Shown: piece after piece, positions 7,338 to 13,047 of the stretch
Numbering within the stretch: position 1 is the first letter of the stretch
Layout of the letters: each line of letters starts with the position of its first letter
NCBI GenBank assembly: GCA_046758005.1
Contig: JBHHZJ010000096.1
Span: forward strand, 1-13,047
From: JBHHZJ01 sp046758005
GTDB lineage: Bacteria > Pseudomonadota > Alphaproteobacteria > Kiloniellales > J153
Length of the DNA: 13,047 bases
Direction of reading: 5' to 3'
The notes under the pieces: generated by a model
Database searches by the model: none
Told to the model about the DNA's origin: nothing
The model's input: only the letters and a program-made list of their open reading frames with translations
Made by a program: the position numbers and the translations under genes

Positions 7338-8252
7338 CTACCCATGCGCGGGGAACAGGCCCCTCGGGCGCCAGACCAGGACCGCGGCCATGAGGATGTA
7401 GATCGCCATCGAGGCGAGCGAGGCGCCCACGCCGCTCGCGGTCGCCGGGCTCATGAACAGCGCGAAGACGCCCGGCAGGAACGCCCGTCCCAGCGTGTCG
7501 GCGAGCCCGACCAGAACGGCGCCGACGAGCGCGCCGCGGATCGAGCCGATGCCGCCGATCACGATGACGACGAAGGTGAGGATGAGGATGTGCTCGCCCA
7601 TGCCGACCTCGACCGCGTAGATCGGCCCGGCCATGACCCCGGCGAGCGCCGCCAGCATCGCGCCCAGCCCGAAGACGAGCGTGTACAGCGCCTTGATGTT
7701 GACCCCGAGCGCGCCGACCATCTCGCGGTTCGAGGCGCCGGCGCGGATCAGCATGCCGAGGCGCGTGCGCGCGACCAGCCAATAGAGGAAGACCGCCACC
7801 GCCAGGCCGAGCGCGAGGATCGCCAGGCGGAAGGCGGGGTAGGGGGCGCCGGGGATGATCTCGACCGCGCCGGACAGCCAGCTCGGCCCGTCCAGGAACA
7901 GCGCGCGCGGGCCCCAGATCATCGAAGTCGATTCATTGAAGAACAGGATCAGCCCGAAGGTCGCCAGCACCTGGTCCAGGTGGTCGCGCGCGTAGAGGCG
8001 GCGCAGCGCCGTGACCTCGACCGCGACGCCAATGAGCGCCGTGGCGGGCAGGGCGGCGAGGAGCCCGAGCACGAACGAGCCGGTCCAGCCGGCCACCGTG
8101 GCGGCGACGAACGCGCCCACCATGTAGAGCGAGCCGTGCGCCAGGTTGACCAGGTTCATGATCCCGAGCACGAGCGTCAGGCCGGCCGCCAGCAGGAACA
8201 GCATCACGCCGAGCTGCAGCCCGTTCAGGATTTGCTCGAGGAGGAGGAGCAC
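7338..8252 (-). CDS. livH: Branched-chain amino acid (HAAT) ABC importer permease LivH
   Basis: 304 residues. It begins with GTG 8252 (LLLLEQILNGLQLGVMLFL), then carries the LivH hallmark LTLVLGIMNLVNLAHGSLYM (25-44). The ATPase-facing loop is TRLGMLIRAGASNREMVGAL, followed by GVMAGPIYAVEVGMGEHIL and VIGGIGSIRGALVGA. These match the HAAT permease family over its whole length. It is the first gene of the livHMGF operon; the promoter must lie in the 8253-8600 stretch. The ribosome-binding site is weak (TTAGGG 11-16 nt upstream). The gene for a periplasmic binding protein, which usually precedes livH, is instead 2 kb upstream on the same strand. Confidence 0.9.
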   Translation of the reverse strand: MLLLLEQILNGLQLGVMLFLLAAGLTLVLGIMNLVNLAHGSLYMVGAFVAATVAGWTGSFVLGLLAALPATALIGVAVEVTALRRLYARDHLDQVLATFGLILFFNESTSMIWGPRALFLDGPSWLSGAVEIIPGAPYPAFRLAILALGLAVAVFLYWLVARTRLGMLIRAGASNREMVGALGVNIKALYTLVFGLGAMLAALAGVMAGPIYAVEVGMGEHILILTFVVIVIGGIGSIRGALVGAVLVGLADTLGRAFLPGVFALFMSPATASGVGASLASMAIYILMAAVLVWRPRGLFPAHG

Positions 8253-8385
8253 GGCGGTCCGGCCCTAACGGCCGCGACCGGACATGGGTGAGCCGGTCCT
8301 CATGGCGCAGGCGGGCGCACGGAGGAGCCGCAAGCCGGCCGGGCGCAGCGAGACGCACCCCGGGCGCCGGCCGATTTCGCTGTTT

Positions 8386-8404
8386 TTCCCTGCTGAGCAG
8401 GGAA
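8386..8404. repeat. 19-base palindrome TTCCCTGCT-G-AGCAGGGAA
   Basis: Arms TTCCCTGCT and AGCAGGGAA are exact around a central G. The palindrome is flanked by short direct repeats ATTTCGC at 8374-8380 and 8404-8410. Similar TTCCCTG...CAGGGAA palindromes are, as I recall, dispersed in intergenic regions of some proteobacteria; that recollection was not checked. It is 134 bases upstream of livH, so an operator role is the alternative. Confidence 0.5.
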
Positions 8405-8617
8405 TTTCGCGCCCGCCGGCGCCCGGGCAGCCGGACCGGTCCCAAGGCCGCCGCGCGTGCCTGGGCGGCTTGCCGGTCCCGACCTGGACCTCACCGGGCA
8501 TGGGCGCCCTCCCGAGCCATCGACCGGGCGCGGGCCCTGCCGCCCGCGCCGTTGCGCGCCCAAGTCTAGCGTCCGGCCCCGCGCGCACAACGGAAAGGCT
8601 GTGAATTTCGCCCGAAC

Positions 8618-8640
8618 CACAAAGACGCAAAGACACGAAG
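8618..8640. repeat. Octamer tandem repeat (CACAAAGA-type)
   Basis: Three successive 8-base units: CACAAAGA, CGCAAAGA, CACGAAG(T). It is AT-richer than its surroundings. Sequences of the form ACCAC(A/G)AAGACACGAAG recur between genes in many bacterial genomes; I recognise the style but know no established function. Confidence 0.55.
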
Positions 8641-8724
8641 TGACCGGGGACGCGGCGGTTACGGAGCTGTCCCAACAGAAGCCCTGTGTTACCAATAACT
8701 TGCTAAGCGCCCCTGTTTCTCCCG

Positions 8725-8811
8725 TTGTCACCCTCGCGCTTGACGCGAGGGTCCATCCCTCAGCGAGACTGGGACCTCGATGGATTGCCGGATCAAATCC
8801 GGCAATGACAA
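8725..8811. repeat. 87-bp two-hairpin palindromic element
   Basis: Outer ends are inverted: TTGTCA (8725-8730) and TGACAA (8806-8811). Inside are two perfect hairpins: ACCCTCGCG (8730-8738) / CGCGAGGGT (8744-8752), and ATTGCCGGAT (8784-8793) / ATCCGGCAAT (8797-8806). The layout and the GATTGCCGG...CCGGCAATGAC wording are those of dispersed non-coding repeats common in alphaproteobacterial intergenic DNA. Confidence 0.65.
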
Positions 8812-8882
8812 GGAACCCAGCGGATTCGGCTAACGTCTTGAAGAGACAGCGTTCGATTTCGGACGGACTCCAAGGCGCAAAG

Positions 8883-9005
8883 GTTGCCGCTCGATCCGAC
8901 AGACGGCGCAGGATGGAAACCGGTTGCGGTCGGACTTGGCCGCCGGTGCGATGGTGAGCAGGCCGCCGTCCCAGGAGGCAATCGTCGGATCGACGGCCGC
9001 AACCG
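8883..9005. repeat. Imperfect inverted repeat with a 9-bp internal copy
   Basis: TCGATCCGAC (8891-8900) is exactly inverted at 8984-8993, and CGGTTGCGG (8921-8929) is exactly inverted at 8997-9005. The pairs interleave, so the RNA could form either stem or a pseudoknot-like arrangement. It may equally be the remains of a palindromic element. Confidence 0.3.
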
Positions 9006-9197
9006 CCGCGTCCTCCGACACTGTCCGTCAGGTCATGTCCCGGTTTTCACGGACGGCGCCCTCCGGCGCAAGCCGCTCACGCCATTGCGCCCACCGTGCC
9101 GCTCTCCGGGGCAGTGCGGTCGAAGCCGGCTCGAACTTCCGCCTTGAACCGCATTGCGGACCGACTCGAAGGCTCATCCGAACGGGGAGGATGTGCC

Positions 9198-9266
9198 ATG
9201 AACGGACCTCTCCGCGAGCGGTCTCAGCACCGCCGAGATGAACATATAAGGATTTTCTGGAGGTGA
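9198..9266 (+). CDS. Possible 22-residue peptide
   Basis: ATG 9198 is preceded by GGGGAGG (9184-9190) at a good 7-nt spacing and encodes a basic peptide starting MNGPLRERSQHRRDEHI and ending at TGA 9264-9266. No family is recognised. It could be a leader peptide for the RNA/gene module that follows, a broken gene start, or chance. The ribosome-binding site is the only support. Confidence 0.25.
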   Translation: MNGPLRERSQHRRDEHIRIFWR

Positions 9267-9277
9267 CAGACGGCGAC

Positions 9278-9474
9278 AATACGGCTTACGATACGAACGA
9301 GAACTGACGCTGACGGCTGAAATATACGCGGAAAATGTCTGCCCAATCAGTGTAGAATTATTGGGTGCCGTATTACTCGCGCTAACTACTATCACCAAAT
9401 GCGTTGCTGAGAGGCGGCGCAGCTGGTGACGATAGAGAAGCTGCTCAGCGGCAGACGCTGGGCGGCTTTTTGTT
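9278..9474 (+). ncRNA. Candidate structured leader / small RNA
   Basis: The stretch before the AT-rich gene contains several consistent stems. AATACGGC (9278-9285) pairs with GCCGTATT (9367-9374), and CCCAAT (9342-9347) with ATTGGG (9360-9365). CTATC-ACC (9389-9396) pairs with GGT-gac-GATAG (9425-9435) around TGCG (9400-9403) / CGCA (9418-9421). A terminator closes it at 9440-9474. A possible -10 TAGAAT lies at 9353-9358, without a good -35, so a shorter RNA of about 110 nt is also possible. It matches no RNA family I know. It could be a regulatory leader of the gene at 9486 or a separate small RNA. Confidence 0.4.
9440..9474 (+). terminator. Intrinsic terminator immediately before a ribosome-binding site
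   Basis: An 11-bp stem, 9440-9450 (GCTGCTCAGCG) with 9456-9466 (CGCTGGGCGGC), includes two G-U pairs. It has loop GCAGA and the tail TTTTTGTT. The next bases, GGGAGG (9475-9480), are the ribosome-binding site for ATG 9486. The left arm can alternatively pair with 9403-9411, giving an antiterminator. This is the layout of a transcription attenuator. Confidence 0.65.
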
Positions 9475-9485
9475 GGGAGGCGGGT

Positions 9486-9869
9486 ATGGCGACCACGAAC
9501 TACAGAGCACTTCCAGTTCTACAAGACGCTATTCCACATACATTCAACTCTCTCCAAAAACTTGTGATGGCGATGGCGAGGTTCCAAAAAAAAATCAGAG
9601 GAAAGAGAACATTGTTTGGTAGGGATAAAGCGAGAGAGGCGTGGGAAGCTTTTGAGCAAGAGTTGAAGAAGACAATGACATCTATGTTTATGGATGGAGT
9701 TGTTGAACGTAGCGCGTCGCCAGATGATGTTAGAGAGAATTTGGTTGGATGTATTGAGGCTTTTGCTGCTGTTTTTCCAAACTGGCAAGATGCGTATGGG
9801 TTTGCGGAAGAATTTTTTGTGAGAAACAAGAAAATATCTAATGACGTCATAAAAGCATTGCGAGGTTAA
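9486..9869 (+). CDS. Unrecognised 127-residue AT-rich, alpha-helical protein
   Basis: I do not recognise the family. ATG 9486 has GGGAGG 5 nt upstream; an in-frame GTG at 9426 would put the terminator hairpin inside the coding region, so the later start is chosen. Predicted content is mostly helix: a hydrophobic patch (about 10-32), a basic stretch FQKKIRGKRTLFGRDK (33-48), an amphipathic helix AREAWEAFEQELKKTMTSMF, and a C-terminal part with CIEAFAAVFPNWQDAYGFAE. There is no signal peptide or membrane segment, and one Cys. Base and codon use differ sharply from neighbours: 23 of 60 bases are G/C at 9721-9780, with many AT-ending codons (GTT, GCT, TTT, AAT). This suggests recent acquisition, for example from a phage or plasmid. 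A structured leader precedes it and a T7 run follows. A coding call is likely; function is unknown. Confidence 0.75.
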   Translation: MATTNYRALPVLQDAIPHTFNSLQKLVMAMARFQKKIRGKRTLFGRDKAREAWEAFEQELKKTMTSMFMDGVVERSASPDDVRENLVGCIEAFAAVFPNWQDAYGFAEEFFVRNKKISNDVIKALRG

Positions 9870-9890
9870 AACACTAGACGGCTTTTTTTA
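9851..9890 (+). terminator. Weak T-run terminator after the AT-rich gene
   Basis: AAAAGC (9851-9856) can pair with GCTTTT (9881-9886), and the T7 run occupies 9883-9889. The loop is long and the stem starts inside the coding region, so the hairpin is poor; the T run is the main support. Confidence 0.3.
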
Positions 9891-10316
9891 TTGGTAGAGA
9901 GAAGACGCGATTGATTTGGTTGGCGCCTATTTGTCTGTTTGTGCAATCGATTCCGGAGCGGACTTCGGACGCCCGATCAACAGCGAAGATCGCCGGCAGC
10001 CTTCGGCGATGAACGGAGGGGCGACCATGGGTCACGCGCCGAAGAACGCGCCGCGAACCGTGCGCTCGCGAGAGTGCGTGGACACCAGGCCGAGTACGAG
10101 GGGCAAGGGTCCGGGCGACACGAACGCCGGCCTCGTCATCCCGCAAAGCGCCGCACGGCGCTTATCCGGAGTCCAACCGCGCGAACCGGCGGGGCGATAG
10201 ATGCCGGAGTGCCGCCGGCGCGGCTTCCGGCATGACGGGCCGGGGCTGGTCCGCCGGCATTTCGTTCCCGTCGCCAGTCCAACCGATCGGGTCGTGCCGC
10301 GCCTTCGTGCCCGTCG
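9870..10316. other. Non-coding stretch downstream of the AT-rich gene
   Basis: No gene is supported here. The first roughly 90 bases stay AT-rich, then composition returns to the high G+C of the host. It contains one palindromic element (10134-10237) and the 3' flank of the binding-protein gene, which has no obvious terminator. Confidence 0.6.
10134..10237. repeat. 104-bp two-hairpin palindromic element
   Basis: Outer ends are inverted: CGTCAT (10134-10139) and ATGACG (10232-10237). Hairpin one is AAGCGCCG (10146-10153) / CGGCGCTT (10156-10163). Hairpin two is ATGCCGGA (10201-10208) / TCCGGCAT (10226-10233), continued inward by GCCGC / GCGGC with a small bulge. Its architecture resembles the element at 8725-8811, with a different sequence. 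It fits dispersed CGTCATCCCG-type repeats of alphaproteobacteria. Confidence 0.6.
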
Positions 10317-11480
10317 TCACATCTTGCACTCGCCGGCGTAGGCGTCGGCGTGGTCGGTGAAGGCCTTGCCGACGATCCTGTTGGTCAGCGTATCGCCCTC
10401 CTTGACCACCTGGCGGACGTAGATGTCCTGGATCGGGTGGCGGTTGGGACCGAAGCGGAACTTGCCGCGCACCGAGTCGAACCTGGCCGCCTGGAGCGCG
10501 GCGCGGAAGCCGTCCTTGTTCGCCATGTCCCCGCCCACGGCCTTCAGCGCGCCGCCGATCAGGCGCGCGGCGTCGTAGCCCTGGCTGGCGAAAAGCGACG
10601 GCAGGCGGCCGTATTTCTTCCGGAAGTCGGCGACGAACGCCCTGTTGGCCGGGTTGTCGATGTCCTTGCTCCACTGCGAGGTGTTGATGACCCCGAGCGC
10701 GGCCTCGCCGACCGCGGCCAGGATCGTCTGGTCGAAGGAGAAGGCCGGGCCGTAGAGCGGGATCCTGTCGGTCAGCCCCGCCTGCGCGTACTGCTTGAGG
10801 AAGCTGATGCCCATGCCGCCGGGCAGGAAAAAGAACACCGCGTCGGGCTTGGCCCCGCGCAGGGCGGCGATCTCGGCGGCGTAGTCCTTCTGGCCGAGCT
10901 TGGTGTAGACCTCGCCGGCCAGCCCGCCCTTGTAGAAGCGCTTGAAGCCGTTGAGCGCGTCCTTTCCCGCGGGATAGTTGGGCGCCAGGATGTAGACGTT
11001 CTTGTAGCCCTTGTCGTTCACGTACCGGCCCATCGCCTCGTGCAGGTTGTCGTTCTGCCAGGCGACGTTGAAGTAGTTCGGGTGGCAGCCCTTGCCCGCG
11101 AGCAGCGAGGGCCCGGCGTTCGGGCTGATGTAGAACACGCCTTCGCGCGTGACCTTGGGCACGACCGCGATCGCCAGGTTGGACCATACGATGCCGGTCA
11201 TGATGTCGACCTTGTCGCGCGCCAGCATGCGGTCGGCGATCTGCTTGGCCTTGTCCGGCTTGCGCGCGTCGTCCTCGACGATCAGCTCGACGGGCGTGCC
11301 GCCGAGGGTGCCGCCGCCCTGCTCGATGGCGAGCGCGAAGCCGTCGCGGATGTCGATGCCGAGCGCGCTGCCCCCGCCCGAGAGCGTGGTGATCATGCCG
11401 ATCTTGACCGGGCCGGCGGCGAGCGCCGGAGCGCCCGCGAGCGCGGCCGCCGCGGCGAGCGCGATCAGGTACGTTTTCAT
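10317..11480 (-). CDS. Periplasmic Liv-type (Peripla_BP_6) substrate-binding protein
   Basis: 387 residues. ATG 11480 has GGGAGG 8 nt upstream. A signal peptide covers about 1-21 (cleavage after PALA). The mature protein starts AGPVKIGMITTLSGGGSALG, the usual opening of LivJ/LivK-type binding proteins. VELIVEDDARKPDKAKQIAD, REGVFYISPNAGPSLLAG and NDNLHEAMGRYVNDKG follow in the first lobe, and KPDAVFFFLPGGMGISFLKQ and FASQGYDAARLIGGAL in the second. The mature chain has only two cysteines (KGC near 132 and ECKM at the C-terminus), which may form a disulfide. Its natural partner is probably livHMGF, on the same strand 2 kb downstream. Ligands in this family range from branched-chain amino acids to amides and aromatic acids, so the substrate is open. 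A RAM-domain gene lies 107 nt upstream. Confidence 0.9.
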   Translation of the reverse strand: MKTYLIALAAAAALAGAPALAAGPVKIGMITTLSGGGSALGIDIRDGFALAIEQGGGTLGGTPVELIVEDDARKPDKAKQIADRMLARDKVDIMTGIVWSNLAIAVVPKVTREGVFYISPNAGPSLLAGKGCHPNYFNVAWQNDNLHEAMGRYVNDKGYKNVYILAPNYPAGKDALNGFKRFYKGGLAGEVYTKLGQKDYAAEIAALRGAKPDAVFFFLPGGMGISFLKQYAQAGLTDRIPLYGPAFSFDQTILAAVGEAALGVINTSQWSKDIDNPANRAFVADFRKKYGRLPSLFASQGYDAARLIGGALKAVGGDMANKDGFRAALQAARFDSVRGKFRFGPNRHPIQDIYVRQVVKEGDTLTNRIVGKAFTDHADAYAGECKM

Positions 11481-11587
11481 CGGGTTGCCTCCCTCTCTTC
11501 GTTCGTCTTTTGAGGTCGCGCGATCCTAGCGCAAGGGCCGGGCCCGTGCCACCGGGCCGTTCGCCCAGGCGGCCGGCCTCGGGCGCG

Positions 11588-11830
11588 TCAGGAGAACGCC
11601 TTGAAGGCGATGATCGTGAAGGTGTCCTTGACCCCGGGCAGGGTCTGCACGCCCTCGGTCACGAAGTGGCCGATGTCCTGCTCGTCCGGCAGGTAGCACT
11701 TGACCAAGAGGTCGTACTCGCCCGAGGTCGAGTAGACCTCCGAGACCTGCTCGATCGTCTGCACCGCCTCGTCGGCCACCTTGTAGGCCTGGCCGAGCTC
11801 GCATTTCACCATGATGAAGATGGTTTGCAT
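11588..11830 (-). CDS. Stand-alone Lrp/AsnC ligand-binding (RAM) domain protein
   Basis: 80 residues from ATG 11830; an upstream extension to 11908 is low-complexity and lacks family character. The whole protein is one RAM domain: MQTIFIMVKCELGQAYKVAD, then a helix and EVYSTSGEYDLLVKCYLPDE, where the G-x-Y-D-L turn is the family's ligand-binding/oligomer region. It ends with VKDTFTIIAFKAFS. There is no helix-turn-helix, so it cannot bind DNA as Lrp does. Known stand-alone RAM proteins form octamers or dimers that bind amino acids and may modulate Lrp-type regulators. It lies directly upstream of the amino-acid binding-protein gene on the same strand, and a -10 TATGAT precedes it, so co-transcription is plausible. 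Confidence 0.85.
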   Translation of the reverse strand: MQTIFIMVKCELGQAYKVADEAVQTIEQVSEVYSTSGEYDLLVKCYLPDEQDIGHFVTEGVQTLPGVKDTFTIIAFKAFS

Positions 11831-11872
11831 GGGGGCCCTGTCCCGCGCCGCGCGTGGTTTCGACCGGGCGCC

Positions 11873-11900
11873 ATCATAGCGATTTCCCGGCCGCGGCCAA
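11873..11900 (-). promoter_or_regulatory. Candidate promoter for the RAM gene
   Basis: On the - strand, TTGGCC (11895-11900) and TATGAT (11873-11878) are 16 bases apart. The -10 is close to consensus and the -35 matches only its first half. A start near 11866 would give a leader of about 35 nt. It lies between the helicase terminator and the RAM start. Confidence 0.4.
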
Positions 11901-11920
11901 CGGCCCATCGGGGTCCCCGA

Positions 11921-11948
11921 ACGACAAAGCGCCCCGAGGCGGGGCGCT
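11921..11948 (-). terminator. Intrinsic terminator of the helicase gene
   Basis: Read on the - strand, the stem is AGCGCCCCG / CGGGGCGCT (11940-11948 and 11928-11936), 9 bp with a 3-nt loop, followed by TTGTCGTT. It starts 29 bases after the helicase stop codon, and separates the helicase from the RAM/binding-protein unit. Confidence 0.65.
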
Positions 11949-11976
11949 CCAACGGACGGAGACGGCGCCCGGGCGT

Positions 11977-13047
<1,071 letters not shown>

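Larger units (their letters stand above)
8253..9197. other. Long non-coding stretch upstream of livH with repeats
   Basis: I see no convincing gene here. Short open frames on both strands have no ribosome-binding site, no recognisable motif and low-complexity Pro/Arg/Ala content typical of GC-rich noise. What it does hold is a 19-base palindrome (8386-8404), an octamer tandem repeat (8618-8640), a two-hairpin element (8725-8811) and an imperfect inverted repeat (8883-9005). The livH promoter should lie in its left part but no clear -35/-10 was found. Confidence 0.6.

Noticed and set aside
5655..8291. A long open frame (878 codons) on the + strand antisense to livG, livM and livH
   Set aside because: It is a GC-rich shadow: low-complexity Arg/Gln/Asp-rich translation, no domain, no ribosome-binding site, and it crosses three well-supported genes on the other strand.
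8830..9021. A 63-codon - strand frame with fairly GC-rich third positions
   Set aside because: No ribosome-binding site, no recognisable motif, and the last third looks like noise; a decayed gene cannot be excluded but is not supported.
9841..9850. Perfect palindrome ATGACGTCAT
   Set aside because: It lies inside the coding region of the AT-rich gene and codes ordinary residues; a 10-base palindrome is expected by chance in a window of this size.
9278..9869. Type III toxin-antitoxin (ToxIN-like) system, because an RNA and terminator precede a small ORF
   Set aside because: No tandem repeat array is present in the RNA region and the protein shows no ToxN-like features; only the gene layout is similar.
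11529..11551. TGGCAC and TTGC upstream of the binding-protein gene, resembling a sigma-54 promoter
   Set aside because: The two boxes are 11 bases apart instead of the required 5, so the -24/-12 geometry is wrong.

Overview
The window is about 78% G+C in places (47 of 60 bases at 6001-6060). Gene content and style suggest a Gram-negative alphaproteobacterium, possibly Rhodospirillales-like: Sec signal peptides, GTG starts, HAAT-family (Liv-type) ABC genes, dispersed palindromic intergenic elements. The placement is an inference from style, not a database match.

Left part (1-4.8 kb): the 3' end of a cytochrome P460-type c-haem protein is followed by a small secreted Sel1-repeat protein on the + strand, closed by a good intrinsic terminator. 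A convergent MFS transporter of the phenylpropionate-permease (PPP) type is on the - strand. It is divergent from a complete GMC-family FAD oxidoreductase (choline/alcohol dehydrogenase type). A small secreted protein of unknown function faces the GMC gene, with a very strong GC hairpin between them.

Middle (4.8-8.25 kb): a compact - strand operon livH-livM-livG-livF encodes the two membrane and two ATPase subunits of a branched-chain amino acid (HAAT) ABC importer. livM-livG and livG-livF overlap.

8.25-10.3 kb: about 2 kb with one convincing gene. It carries several palindromic or tandem intergenic repeats and a conspicuously AT-rich module. In that module a structured leader RNA ends in an intrinsic terminator placed directly before the ribosome-binding site of a 127-residue unrecognised helical protein. 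The leader can also form a competing antiterminator helix. This is the most unusual part of the window.

Right part (10.3-13.05 kb, all - strand): a Liv-type periplasmic substrate-binding protein, preceded by a stand-alone Lrp/AsnC ligand-binding (RAM) domain protein, then the C-terminal part of a DEAD-box RNA helicase with tandem 14-residue basic repeats. The binding protein and livHMGF probably serve one importer, now separated by the 2 kb region. The RAM protein beside them is a plausible amino-acid sensor.
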